64,000 nucleotides of DNA from Roridomyces roridus. Its lineage: Eukaryota > Basidiomycota > Agaricomycetes > Agaricales > Mycenaceae. The stretch lies in NCBI GenBank assembly GCA_029378245.1, contig JARKIF010000007.1, forward strand, positions 1,798,001 to 1,862,000. Direction: 5' to 3'. Below, piece after piece: positions 26,274 through 38,050 of this stretch; positions within the stretch are counted from its first letter, which is position 1; each line of letters starts with the position of its first letter. The translations under genes and the position numbers were made by a program. The notes under the pieces were generated by a model that was given only the letters and a program-made list of their open reading frames with translations, was not told the origin of the DNA and did no database searches.

Positions 26274-27150
26274 TTACAGAACATGCGTAACGTGGAGTAC
26301 TATAGCGCCTTTCTCTCCCGTAGCAAGGACAGGGGAAACCATGCTAGACCCGTATGGGCGTGCAGGTTCTCCCTCTGCCAGTGCGAACGAAAACTTGCCG
26401 ACTAATTAGCAGAACATGATCTGCATCTCCAGTATACTAGCGGGCGTCAGTAAATTTTAGAAGAGGAAAGTCTTGATTCTTACGCGAAACCCCAGCTGAA
26501 ATGAAAGTGGTCAATCGACGGTTCTATTCGTCCAAACACAAAAGCTCACCCGAGCCAAGTGCGCGGTCCGCCAAAGAAAGCCAAACTGGTGGGAGGGATA
26601 ATCAGTGGAGATTTGGTAGTATATGAGACGACAGACAGTTTTGTATAAGGTCCAATGGCATCTCCTTTGTAAATAGTCCCCTCGATTCACCGCGAAGGCT
26701 TGAATTCATCTGCGTCGGCGCCCCATAATAAGGACGCCAATCTTTGGTACGAGCGATTACGAGGGTTAAGATTTGACCCTTTTGAATGGGTATCTGAGAA
26801 AGGTGTTCTCCGCTACGCGTGGTGATGCTCTCTGCCAAAGGAAGGCTCGTGTCTTGCAGTGCGATGCGCTCTTCCAAGGCGTATAGGATAAAGCCGCCGA
26901 ACTTCCTCCGCGACGAAATGTGGAGTTTCACTAGAGGCAATTGGACCAGGCTGACCTTGATAAACACATTCAAGAGCGGCATATTATTTCAAGTGATATC
27001 CGAAGCCGAGGTCTCGCCGCCAAGGGTTGAATAAATTTCGCGCGCGGCGAAGGCTCTCTTGAACATCTGGATGTCTGGCGAGTGCAAGAAGACCGAAAGC
27101 TAGTGTGCCTGCGGTGGTCTCTTGCCCCGCCGCGACGATGAGAGAAGTCT
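26274..27150 (-). pseudogene. cytochrome P450 3' half, truncated and inactivated (copy A)
   Basis: Matches the second half of the intact P450 at 33059-35383. It begins in the I-helix exon (IVAAGQETTAGTLAFGLLAL) with nothing homologous upstream. Three defects: about 4 extra bases after DVQESLR shift the frame; one missing base in the IASYQ region (about 26750) shifts it again; and in the heme-binding loop FGGPRTCLG the cysteine codon is TGG, so it reads RTWLG. Losing the heme thiolate alone would abolish activity. The last exons remain recognisable up to the stop at 26274. Confidence 0.85.
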
Positions 27151-27585
27151 GAGCATAAAGTCCACTGGGCGACGATCGAGAGCGACCGAGCGGCGAGTGC
27201 ATTGGAACTGTGGCAACAAAAGTTACAAAACTGCAGTCAGAGTCAGCAAAGTAACACTTGGTTGGATGAGGTAGAAAGGCCACGGCGGCAGACAGAAGGT
27301 TCCCAGCCAATCCATTCCAATGCACTGTCCAGTTTCCGCGTTGCAGGAACTCGAAGGCGCGAAGGCAGGGACGGTGTTCGAATCAAGAGGAAACGATCGC
27401 TTTCACGTAAGACATTGTTCGCCAGCAGTCACAAGCGATCCCTGCCCTGCCTGGCATTCCTGCGGCTCCAACCAAATTGTGCTACTGACTAGAACTGCTG
27501 ACGGACAGTGCTGTCAAAAGGTACTTAAGTACTGGAGAATGGGCGCACCGACGGCGATGCCTTGCCGTCTTTCCTCACGACTGTC
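27151..27585. other. spacer between duplication copies, no gene seen
   Basis: Unique sequence between the truncated P450 of copy A and the hydrolase start of copy B. Its last 45 bases are the upstream region shared with copy A. Confidence 0.5.
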
Positions 27586-30500
27586 ATGGCGCGAAACCGC
27601 TCCCTTGACATCAGGAAAAACCACATCCGCCATTTTGGCAACAATCTGCGACAATCTGAAAATACTGAACACTGCCGAAACTCCGGAACATTTTGCCGAG
27701 ATTGTTTGGATCAATTCTCGGTGTGGGAGAAACTTGCTGGCAGGCACCCGGGGGGTCCCGGCTATGGTTCACTCCAAGAGATTGGCTGTTGTGTGTGCTA
27801 CCCTTCAGTCTGCCCAGCTTGTACGATCTCATAAATAATGCTAAGTCATTTGCCGAGAGCACGTAACAGTTACGGTAAAACGGTGTTCTCTTGCCGCGCC
27901 GCTCACGTGATGCTGGTTGACAACCCAACTCGGCAGAAGATGAGAAGCGCTGTCAACGCTTTCTCTTCCTCCCCCCATCTTCCCCACCACATTCATCCTT
28001 TCCCGCCCTGCAACCTCCATCTGCCCTGTGCCCAGGTCCGTCCTCATACTTCCATAGCACCTCCACGCGTGTTCACAGGCATTCAGGCCAAGATCTTGGG
28101 AATCCTCGGGCCCAGCATATGTACAAGACTCAGAGCTGCAGTGCGTGGTGCTGCTGCCATCTTTCCACTAATGCTCAATCCATCCCTGGTATCTGTAGGC
28201 TCAGGCTCGCACTCACCCGAGTCACCGCCGTCGCTGACCGCCCTCGGCTAAGCCCTGCCACCTCACCGATGCATACCAGCGTTGGGACTCCCACGTCCGA
28301 CGTCGGCACAAGACCGCCGACTTGTAAGGTGTGTTCTCAGTTCCGCATGGCTCTATATCCCCGGACTGTCTCCTTCCCGATACCCTACCTACCCAGGCTC
28401 CGTCGCTTACAGCTGCTTCCGTTCACAATTGTAAGTAGTATTATTTCTTCGTGTCGTATATCACCTAATCACACCCACCCCAGCCTTTACTGGTTCATTC
28501 TGAACGGGTCCTGTTCCTCAGTATGCAGTATGTGTCCTTTCCTTCCATGATTCACATCTATTCATCATTCTTCTGCAGCCCTCTATTTCACTGGCACATC
28601 AGCTTCGTCCCTATATAGGTATGTGACATCCTGAATACTTCACTGCCCTGCTGCTCATCCCTTTGCCAACAGCTCTGCCTCATGTCGTGATTTCACCACA
28701 TGTATCAATGCTTGCATGGTGTGGTGGGCAGGTTTGTTGGGTTGAATGCATATGTACATTATACAGCTACCACTGTATTCATTTTCACTCTGCAATATAG
28801 TTCATTACAATGTACACCCAGTTGAACCACATGAGAGATGTCCGTTCTGAATGTGAAGATACCTGCTCCAAATGGGGCCATATGATAGCCATATGTCAGC
28901 ACTTGTGAGCCATTCTGTCGAAAGTTGGTACGGAATTATCGGCACTTAGACATCGGGAAAATCTTGGATAATGAGACATTCTTCGGTATATGGTGGTAAT
29001 TACCGACAATTGGCAACTTCAGGTTTTCCTGATGACTTCACGTCGCCAGTATCGGTCTTCAATGCCTCGTTTTTCTTGCTTTCTTCACGAGCCATTGCAA
29101 TGCCCAGTGTGACTCTGTTTCCCGACAGCAGAAGGATGAATTCTCTTGGGAGAAGGTGGGTCACTTGCTGCAGCTTCTATGCAACTCACAGTGCGTAGAT
29201 TGTCCCGACTAAAGATCTAATCTGGCGCGACTGCTACTCGGGGCACCAGTGTGCGCGTTTGAAGGTTGGTTCGTTGCTCGTGCGAGTTCCACGGCTGACC
29301 TTGCTCTAGGTCCCCCTGGACTACGCTCACCCCGACTCGGACTCGAGATCCGCAGCCATAGCTCTACGCCGCATCCACTCGGTCGTCCCACACGATTCAC
29401 CCGAGTACCGGGGTCCCATTCTGATCAATCCAGGTGGACCAGGCGGTTCGGGCGTCGATGCGATGGGTGGGTTCGCAGGGAATCTACCTGGGATCGTAGG
29501 GCCGCAGTTCGATATCCTGGGTTTTGATCCTCGAGGCGCGTTGACCCTCCTTGTTCGATTCATTATTCCAGATATTAAATTCAACCTCTGGACCTAGGAA
29601 TCCGCCGCTCCACCCCGCGGGTCTCGTTCTTCGAATCTCGCGCCGAAAGAGCGTTCTGGAAGCCCAACGTACCGATTAATATGAATGCCTCTGCGGATGC
29701 ATTTGCGCGGCACTGGGCATACGCCCAGCTTCAAGGACAGCTTGCGGGCGAGCGCGACGACGGGAGCTTGCGGTTCGTTAATACTGATTATACTGCGCGC
29801 GATATGATGAAGATTGTCGAGGCGCATGGAAGGAGTAAGCTGCTTTATTGGGGGTTCTCGTATGGGACCACACTTGGGGCGACTTTTGCTTCAATCTTCC
29901 CGGTGAGTGATCTGGACTTGACTGAAGCGTGAACTGACACGACTCGACAGGACAACGTCGAAAGACTTATCATTGACGGGAACGTGGGCCCAGCGTACTA
30001 TGAAAGTATGTCACTTTATTCATTGCGGAAAATACAGTTAATCTAGTTTACCAGACCAATGGGGAGACGTCCTCATCGACACGGAAACAGGATGGTTATC
30101 CTTTATTGAGGGTTGCGTTGCCGCAGGCCCTTCCGGATGTGCGTTCTACTCTCCCTCTCCACTAGAGATGAAGCAGAAGGTGGACCATTTGTACGCTTCC
30201 ATCCGCGCACGCCCTGCTCCCGTGAGGACCGACGCTGGGTACGGCCTCGTCGATTATGCGATGCTCCGTACGACCATGTTTTTCGCGCTCTATTCCCCAT
30301 ACCGCACATTCCCGCTCCTCGCTCAAGCGCTAGCTGATTTGGACGCGGGTAACGGGACGGCGGTGTTCAACATGGCGAGTGCGGGACCCCTCTCAAGCCC
30401 ACCATTCCACTGCGAGTGCGATCCTTCTCAACACAGGTTTGAATCCGTCGACGAGGCGGGTATTGCTGTGATATGCAATGATGGGGAGCGGTTCAAGACG

Positions 30501-31283
30501 TCGTACGAGGACGCTTTGAAGGAGCATCTCAATATGAGCGCAACCTCGAATTGGTATGAGTTGCACCCTCCCCTACGGATCGAGTGCTCGTGAGTTTTTC
30601 TTCTCAGCCTGATATCGGTCTGATACATTTGTAGAACTTGGCCGGAGTATCCGAAGGAGAACTTCAAGGGTGCGGCGTCTGATCCATTTCGTACGGGACC
30701 TCACGCCAATTTCAGGGCCAATGGGCGGCAATACCAGCTTTCCACTCCTGGTGATCGGAAACACCGCTGGTGAGTTCAGGCCATCTCAGTCGTTGGTCAT
30801 AAACTAATGTATGCAGATCCCGTCTGTCCATTGTGGGCGTACGTGTCCGCTCGACTCATGAACGCAATCCAAACGCAATCAACTAATTGCTAATAGCTCA
30901 CACAAAATGTCCGATGTCTTCCCTGGCTCCGTTGTCCTAACACAAGATTCCCCCGGGGTGCGAAACACTTGCTGACCCAAAAAAAAAACCAAACTCACAA
31001 CAATATTCTCTAGCATTGTTCCGTCTCTGCACCGTCCATCTGCACGCAAAAATACGTCCGAGAGTACTTTATCAACGGCACGCTCCCTCCGCTTGGGACG
31101 GTCTGTCCTGTTATTGGGTCTCCGTTCCCCCCTATTAATCCAGGCGTGGACGCGGATTCGGACTCGGATGCGCAGATGGTCTTCGCCGGAATGTCTGCAG
31201 TCGATCGAGACATTTGGGACTCGGTGAACGAGTTGGCGATGAGGACCTTTGTGGTACCGTTCAAGCTTGGTGGGATGCGCTGA
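27586..31283 (+). pseudogene. TAP-like alpha/beta-hydrolase, copy B, 5' end split by element E3
   Basis: Copy of the gene at 23759-26010. The ATG at 27586-27588 gives MARNRSL, then E3 cuts the signal-peptide exon; the rest resumes near 29037 with HVASIGLQCLVFLAFF. No in-frame ATG is available to replace the start unless E3 is spliced out. The body is well kept: DLIWRDCYSGHQCAR, NPGGPGGSG, GFSYGTTLG, NTADPVCPLW and HCSVSAPS. One intron donor after GFDPR changed from GT (copy A, GTGCGT) to GC (GCGCGT), which may weaken splicing. GNMDP became GNVGP. Otherwise no frame break was found. It is likely a recent loss and might be rescued by splicing. Confidence 0.75.
27609..29034. mobile_element. non-autonomous DNA element E3 with CATCAGG...CCTGATG ends
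   Basis: Left end CATCAGGAAAAACC and right end reading CATCAGGAAAACC on the other strand. Copy A shows the empty site: CCGCTCCCTCCACGTCGCC there versus CCGCTCCCTT and TTCACGTCGCC on the two sides here, so the insertion point is known to within a few bases. Two extra bases sit on each side (GA left, AC right), so the target duplication may be TT with slightly longer ends. About 1.43 kb, no transposase frame. The left end is identical over 14 bases to element E2. Confidence 0.7.
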
Positions 31284-31400
31284 TATTCCGCTGTATTCCA
31301 AGTTACATATGTATCTCGTAAAACCCTCCCCATTCAATCATCACTGTTCAGTGAGATATCCAAAGTACTTATGTACGTGAAAATGTTCTGAGAATTTTCC

Positions 31401-32972
31401 CTACCGCTCAACTCCATTCCACGGAGATCCTTTGGGAAACCTGTACCCCACGCCAACTTGGACCCCGAGGGCGTGTAAAGCATCGAAATGCGGCGTTCCG
31501 TGCTCTTCCTGGTACTGATACCGAACCCTAATCTCCAAACGCTCGAACAGGGGCTGTCTGCCGAGGATGGCCTCGTGAACAGAAACCCAAAATGTGTCGC
31601 CGTGTAGAGCTTCCTGCTCCAGGACGAGTTCCTTCAGTGCGGGGCACAGAATCTCGGCGGTGTGACTCGGAGGGCGGTGGGAGAGCAGATGAAGGAGGTG
31701 GGCTGTATCCACCGGTGCCTCCCCGCCGCGCGGGGAATGATTATCGTCAATGGTGCGGAGGACGACAAGGGAAGGGAAGCAGTCGAGGATTTCCGCGAAG
31801 GACTGTTGGTCGAAGAATGGTAGTGGTAGTCGTAAGCTCGTTACGAGCGGTGACCGGTCTGTGAGAGCGCTGAAAACCGAAGGCTGGAATGCGTCGGGGT
31901 ATGACTGTGGACAAACCGATGGAAGATGAAGGTGAGACAGTGCGGGCATATTCAAGTGATCGAGGAAGTAAGAAAGATCTTGGGCGGAGATCAAGGAACG
32001 ATCGAGGATGGTGAGTGACTTGAGGTGAGGCAGGAAAATTGTTTCTTGGTACGACGGCGCATGAGGCCAATAGAGATGCATGTGAATCGATTCCAATCGA
32101 GGGCAGTACTTCATGAGAAGGAGCGCCGAGTCGATGGTAAAGTCTCCGTGGTTGGTCTGGATTCTGGGGTCGTCGCTCATCATAGGGAAAGACAGCGTGA
32201 GGTGAAGAAGCTGATTCCAAAGGAATGGCTCCCGTGGCACAAAGCCGATGGGATGAGTCGTGTGGATGGTAACAGATTGAAGGCTAGGTCCTTGAAACAA
32301 CGACAAGACCAGAACCCGAGTTGGGTCTCTGGTAATATCCCAATCCACTGGGTCTTCCCGGAAAATGATTGTGATGTCTTGCAACCAAGGAGCCGCGACT
32401 CTCAGCACGGCGGTGGACTCGAGTTCTTGTAATGATGAGCCGTGGATTTGAACGCGTTTCCAACGCGCAGAAACGTCAATCAGCGCAGGGAGTGCCTTCT
32501 CTGTCTCCCCAGACGCGCATTGCAACGAAAATGCGATTGGGGAACTGGCCGACCGGGCCAGCCACGTTTGAAGCTCGCTGATGGGCACATCCGACATGAA
32601 TTTTGAAGAAACATGAATGGCGGCCCAGAGCTGGGGCAATGCAAACGCGATCGAGCGCCAGGCACTGCATATGTGGCCGAGGAGCAGGGGAGCCTCGGCA
32701 GAGCTCATGGCCGCATTCCGATGCTCCGGGAGACAATCGAGAAAGATGTGCTCGAGGAGCTCCTGCGGGATTCGACGGCCTTGGGAGGCAAGGGCTCGAT
32801 ACGGGTCGATGTAGGCTTTGATTTGGTCTCGCTGGGCACTCAAGTCACGGATGAGGCTTTCCAGTCGAGCCAGTTCTGTCTCATGAGAAGCCAGGTGGGA
32901 ATGAATGAGTTTTATTTCCGGCTCGCTAGGAACATAATTGGTGTGGAGGTGCTGGACGAACGATTCCATCAT
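31401..32972 (-). CDS. F-box domain protein
   Basis: Single-exon gene of 523 residues, the intact F-box of copy B. N-terminal coiled coil (SHETELARLESLIRDLSAQR) leads into an F-box of the mushroom type: RRIPQELLEHIFLDCLPEH, then LLLGHICSAWRSIAFALPQL. The rest is a run of leucine-rich-repeat-like segments (SLQSVTIHTTHP, LPHLKSLTILDRS, LPLPFFDQQSFAEILDCFPS). The F-box would bind Skp1 of an SCF ubiquitin ligase and the repeats would choose a target; both are family inferences. Its start is 86 bp from the P450 stop on the same strand. Such genes are often multicopy and fast-evolving in Agaricomycetes. Confidence 0.9.
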   Translation of the reverse strand: MMESFVQHLHTNYVPSEPEIKLIHSHLASHETELARLESLIRDLSAQRDQIKAYIDPYRALASQGRRIPQELLEHIFLDCLPEHRNAAMSSAEAPLLLGHICSAWRSIAFALPQLWAAIHVSSKFMSDVPISELQTWLARSASSPIAFSLQCASGETEKALPALIDVSARWKRVQIHGSSLQELESTAVLRVAAPWLQDITIIFREDPVDWDITRDPTRVLVLSLFQGPSLQSVTIHTTHPIGFVPREPFLWNQLLHLTLSFPMMSDDPRIQTNHGDFTIDSALLLMKYCPRLESIHMHLYWPHAPSYQETIFLPHLKSLTILDRSLISAQDLSYFLDHLNMPALSHLHLPSVCPQSYPDAFQPSVFSALTDRSPLVTSLRLPLPFFDQQSFAEILDCFPSLVVLRTIDDNHSPRGGEAPVDTAHLLHLLSHRPPSHTAEILCPALKELVLEQEALHGDTFWVSVHEAILGRQPLFERLEIRVRYQYQEEHGTPHFDALHALGVQVGVGYRFPKGSPWNGVER

Positions 32973-33058
32973 CGTGGTGAGAAGAAAGAGCCAATGACGT
33001 TATATGGCAACATATGCAAACAAACGCGTCGCGTAATCTCAATTTTCCTTGAAAGAAA

Positions 33059-35383
33059 TTACAGAACACGCGTAACGTGGAGTGTAGTGCCTTTCTCTCC
33101 CGTAGCAAGGACAGGGGCAACCATGCTAGAACCATATGGCCGCGCAGGTTCTCCCTCTGCCAGTGCGAACGAAAACTTGCCCACTAATTCGCAGAAAATG
33201 ATCTGCATCTCCAGTATACTAGCGGGCGTCAGTAAATTTTACACCGAAGAGGAAGGTCTTGATTCTTACGCAAAGCGCCAGCTGAAATGCAAGAGGTCAA
33301 TCGACGGTACTATCCATCTCAACACAATGCTCACCCGAGACAAGTGCGCGGTCCGCCAAAGAAAGCCAAGCTGGTGGGAGGGAAAATCAGCGGAGATCTG
33401 TTAGCATAGAAGACGACACACAGATTCGCATAAGGTCCAATGGCATCTCCTTTGTAAGTAGTCCCTTCGATCCACCGCGAAGGCTTGAATTCATCGGCGT
33501 CCGCGCCCCACAAGGACTCCAATCTTTGGTACGAAGCGATTGCGAGGGTTATGATTTGGCCCTTTTGAATGGGTACCTGAGAAAGGGGTTGTCCGCTAAG
33601 CGTGGTGATACTCTGTGCCAAAGGAAGGCTCGTGTCTTCCAGTGTGATGCGCTCTTCCAGGGCCAGTATAGGATAAAGCCGCAAAACTTCCTGCCCAGCA
33701 AAATTCAGAGCTACAGTAGAACCAAGTCGCCCACGCTGACCTTGATAAACGCGTTCAAGAGTGGCATATTATTATAAGTGACATCCGAAGCCGGGGTCTT
33801 GCCGCCAAGGGTTGAATGAATTTCGTGGCGGAGGTTCTCTTGAACATCCGGATGCCTGGCGAGTGCAAGGAGACCGAAAGCTAGGGTGCCTGCGGTGGTC
33901 TCCTGACCCGCCACGACCATGAGAGAAGTCTGATCTTCTACTTCTTCTTCAGTCAGTGGCCTGCCGTCCGATTGTTTGATCGTGACTAGACCATCCGTGA
34001 ACAACTTCAGTGGCGCAATGACAGCTAACTGCATAATTCTGGAGCACTTGAAAAAAAAGTTTACAGCCGGTAGATGACGTTGACCTTCCTAATGAGGTCC
34101 ACGCTCCACAGTGTTGACCACTGAGGGTTGCGGGAGAGCTGTCAAAGTGTGAGTGAAGTATTTTTGAGAGCGCTCCAGAATTATGCAGTTAGCTGGAAGG
34201 CATACATACCAAGTTCACTAAACACGTCGTTGTTCCTCTCGAGACCTTGTCGCGCCGCGGTAATTTTGTCCCGGACAAGCCGTTTACCGATCTGTTTGGC
34301 GAGGTATTGTCCCTTGCGGAGGTCGCTCAGAGGCCCGGTGGGAAGGCGAGCGCCCAAATCCCAGACCCAGCCGGGTAAATGCGTGCCAATAGCACCGAAG
34401 AGAATGGACCCGGAATTGAGACGGGTCCCCAATTCTCTGTATCAAGCTGAGTCCCATTCCAAGAAATCGCAGCTAGTCAACAACTCACACAACTCCCGAG
34501 GTGATTTGAACGAATTCCTCATCCAGTTCTTGTATGGTGCACCCCAAAACGGCTAGCGGACGGTGAGGCACATACATATTGAAACCAAGCACACTTGGTA
34601 CCTTCACAGATTGCGCTGAGGGTCGCGGTTGCAAGTAGCGGACTAACGTCGACCAATTGAGATGTTGAGTGTTCCAATTGACTCGTCATCTAAATTGTCT
34701 TTAAAGTCGGATTTCCTGCTCGCAAGAGTAAGCTCACCTCCTGCGCAGCCTTGAGAATGACTGGTTGATATTTCCGAACGCCCGCAGCAGAAAAACTGGG
34801 GTTAAATGCCGCACGAAGCCGTCGATGATGCTCCCCTGCGCTTATTCACGTCCATCTCCACAGACATCGACGAGATCCTACCTTTAGCCACCATAAGGCT
34901 CTTTCTGTGCATCAACTTGATTGTATTGATGTTCACCGGAGAAAAGTCGAACTTGGCGCTATTTACAATGAACTGCATGGCTGCTGCGTCAGATACCATC
35001 AATCTATTTTGCTGTAGAACCCATTCCGCGTCAGTTCCCATGTCGTGTCACCGGTTGACAGGAAACCTGGAAGACATACCCCAAAGCAGCCTCTCACTCG
35101 ATAGACTGCACCGTACAGTTTTTGCCAGGCGAATTCGTGGTCTCCGTACTGATCTGCGATAAAGAGCTGTGGCAAATTGCCTGGGAACGAACGTTCTGGA
35201 CGAGTTAAAATGGGATGCAGTGACAAACGCACCCAGGAGCCAAGGAGGAGATGGTGGTCCCGGAATGTTATGGATGATGTTGGCTCTGCGGCGGGCGATG
35301 GCGCGGAACAGCAGGAACACAATTGAAGCTACAGTCGCTGCGCCGAGGCTCTTGTACAGATCGCCGCCCAGGATATTGCCCAT
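33059..35383 (-). CDS. cytochrome P450 monooxygenase (copy B, intact)
   Basis: Membrane-anchored microsomal P450. ATG at 35381-35383 gives MGNILGGDLYKSLGAATVAS and a transmembrane stretch (VASIVFLLFRAIA), then the proline hinge NIPGPPSPPWLLGN. Conserved blocks follow: MVAKGEHHRRLRAAFNPSFS-type C-helix region, I-helix VVAGQETTAG with the oxygen-activating Thr, the K-helix region before LRLYPILALEE, and the heme loop FGGPRTCLGWRFAILEM with the thiolate Cys. The heme loop is split by two introns (after CLG and WRFA). Ends FALAEGEP...LHVTRVL-stop at 33059. The many introns match the neighbouring genes. Substrate unknown. It adjoins the F-box gene and the hydrolase in the duplicated cassette. Confidence 0.9.
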
Positions 35384-35780
35384 GTGTGAGAGAGGAAGAA
35401 GGATAAGTAGGGTGCAGTCAACGCCACTCTCGTTATAAGTTGTCAGAAGTGTGGGAGACTCCACTAGACCGACGTTGCCGCGTCAGTTGAAGACTATCAA
35501 TGAGCTGGCCGGAACTTTGGGTTGGAAGTTGGATTGCAGTGCGGTCTTTCGGAAGACTGGGTAAATTCACTGGTCTGGCACGCCCAAGTCAAGACGGCGA
35601 GGCCGGTCGCTTCCGTGCTTGAATATGGCCATGAAAGACGCCCCCTGCGAGCATCATGAATTCCGAGGAGGCGAGCCGCGACACTGGTTCGAGACATGAG
35701 AGTCGGAAGCAAGAGTGAACTCGGAGATTCGATCCGAAGTGACGTGATCGCTCTTGTTTCCTCCCTCCACCTCCAAAATC
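35384..35780. other. divergent promoter region of P450 and ferroportin genes
   Basis: About 400 bp between the start codons of two divergent genes. It must contain both promoters. No coding feature is supported. Confidence 0.5.
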
Positions 35781-37529
35781 ATGGAACGCGAAGCAACACC
35801 CGGGGAGACCACTCCCCTTATACACCCGGAGGAAAACGTACAAGGGAACGAAGACAACATCGATTTGCGGGAGTCAAGTACTTGTTGATTCAGCACTTGT
35901 CTAGGTTTTCAGCCTTACTCGACTCGATCTGCACCAGGTACTCATTTTTCATAGCGCCTGGGGAGACCGCACAGCCGAATTTGCGCTGTATCTGTACCTT
36001 ATTGGGTACTACAAGGACACTCTCCTGCCCTCCTCGATCTTTGGGTTCTCCATGACCTGTACGACATGAAAATTCAAGCCAGACTACAGGACTGACAATC
36101 TTGGACAGTCACGGGAATCCTATTCTCCCGATGGGCTGGCTCGCTCGTGGACAAGATGCCGAAACTTTCCATCGTCCGATGGTCCATCTTTGTCCAAAAG
36201 ATATCCGCCCTTGCAGCATACGCCTGCGTCCTCGGCCTGCGATCCGTTGACGCCGATGCACGATTTTCACCTCCGGGCCTTCTACTATTCCTCCTCCTCG
36301 TCTTCTCCGGGTGCGTCGTCCACCTGTCCAACACCTGCATATCCATCGCCGTCGAGCGGGATTGGACCCTCTGCATCTCTGGCGGTTCGTCCGCCAGATT
36401 AGCTAAACTCAACACTTGGATGCGCCAAATCAACCTCCTCTGCAAATTAGTCGCGCCGCTCTTCGTCTCGTTCCTCACAGTCACGTTCGACGCCAACGAC
36501 AGCACCCCCTCTTTGTCTGTTGTCGTATTGGCGACGGTGTCGGCGCTGACGATGATGTTTGAGTTGTACTGGATCCAAATCGTTTATGATAGGTTCCCGG
36601 TGCTTGCTGTGGAACAGCAGCTGAAGAACGAAAGGCGTATGTCGGCCGCAGCGTCCCCTTCGTCCTCGACATCACCTTCCTCTGGAACAAATGTGTTCAG
36701 AGACTGGCTTGAATTCACGCGTTTGCCCGTCTTCCTATCCTCGCTCTCGATCTCTCTGCTGTACCTCACAGTGCTCTCGTCAGTCCGGCCTATTTGCGTC
36801 ATTGTCGATTTCTTACAATGTGCAGATTCGACGGCACGATGCTTGGGTACCTCAAGACTCTGGACTTTAGAGACGACTTTCTCGCAGAAATGCGTGGTCT
36901 GTGCGTCGTCACTGGTCTTCTTGGCACTCTCATTACCGTTCCGTTGGAGAACAAGATCGGTTCGGCGCGTGCAGGAAGTTGGAGTATTTGGTATGTGGTT
37001 CTCGGTTCAAAGATCTTTGCGGCGCGTTGAGTTGTTTTAGGTCAATGGTTGTGTGTCTGCTCCCAGTCATGGCGTCGTTCTACATCTTTGGCCCTCGGAC
37101 GACTCTTGGGGCTCTCCTCCTCTTCGGCGGTACGTGTTGGTGATTTCTGGTTCTTTCTGTCCTAAATCGCTCCAGGGATGGCGATGTCTCGCATCGGGCT
37201 CTGGTCTTTCGACCTCATTCAAACAAAACAGCTGCAGGAAGCACTCACAACGCACGCACGCCGGAATACGATTACGGCGTTGCAGTATACGATGCAGAGC
37301 GTTGCGGATTTGATGAAGTGCGTGTTCTTTCCGTACTTTCACCTCATTCTCACTTGCGAACAGATACATGATGACTATGATCCTCTCGCGGCCCTCCGAA
37401 TTCCGGTGGGCGGGCCTCATCTCGTTCTTGAGCGTCACTTCGGGCGCCGTCGTGTATGCCGCGTATCTCAAGAAGGAGCGCGGGCATATTTTCCATTCGC
37501 CGGCCGAGTTGATGAGGAAGTTGATATAA
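35781..37529 (+). CDS. ferroportin-like iron exporter (SLC40 family)
   Basis: Multi-pass transporter of the ferroportin/solute-carrier-40 family, which moves ferrous iron out of the cytosol. ATG at 35781 (MEREATPGETTPLIHPEENV) is followed by short introns. The first membrane block has the signature R-x-WGDR (AWGDRTAEFALYLYL) and TLLPSSIFGF. Then GILFSRWAGSLVDKMPKLSI, the family core VERDWTLCISGGSSARLAKL and MRQINLLCKLVAPLF. The C-terminal membrane block has GLCVVTGLLGTLITVPLENK and ISFLSVTSGAVVYAAYLKKE, ending LMRKLI-stop at 37527-37529. All typical ferroportin motifs are visible and I see no lesion. Whether it sits in the plasma or vacuolar membrane is not shown. Confidence 0.88.
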
Positions 37530-38050
37530 TGTAGTGCGGGGACAAGGGAAGGGAGGAGGTAGCTATGATTATTCGATACTAATACTTTGGTTACAGATTG
37601 TTTCGCCTTGGTGGAATGTTAATTGCTTGCACTAGTGTCGGCGTGTGCGGACTCTTCAACTTTCGCCGATTCAAGGGAACGCCACTCGGTCAGATCGCCG
37701 GAGGTTTTCTCTGGTAATAGTATAAATATGGGCCGATGAGCGCTGAATCCTCCCGCCCGGTCTTCCCATGTTTTCTGCCTCGAAACGTATGTGAATCGAC
37801 GAACTCCGAGTCGGCAATAGTCGGAACTAACCTTTCGCCAATCCACATTGCAGTCGGCCGTTGAGCCATTCTGTCCGGGCAGGTTTTAGAATTTCTTTTC
37901 ACTTGCCTGCGCCTCACATGCTCACACACCGTTGTCAGGTCCACGACAAGCCGCCCCAGTTATGGTCCTATCCCTCGAAAACATTCTCTCCAATCTCCAT
38001 CTCTGTATTGCACGCAATCGTCTCCAGTGCTCAAAGGGCTCGGATATACT

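Larger units (their letters stand above)
23715..33925 (+). repeat. direct tandem duplication: hydrolase - F-box - P450 cassette (copies A and B)
   Basis: Copy A runs about 23715-27150 and copy B about 27543-33925. Gene order and strands are the same in both: hydrolase plus, F-box minus, P450 minus. In copy A the F-box gene is cut down to its last 60 or so codons. P450 homology resumes at its stop (26274) and ends abruptly at 27150, just past the I-helix exon, which marks the duplication breakpoint inside the P450. In copy B the P450 and F-box are whole but the hydrolase carries element E3. About 390 bp of unrelated spacer separates the copies. Confidence 0.85.
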
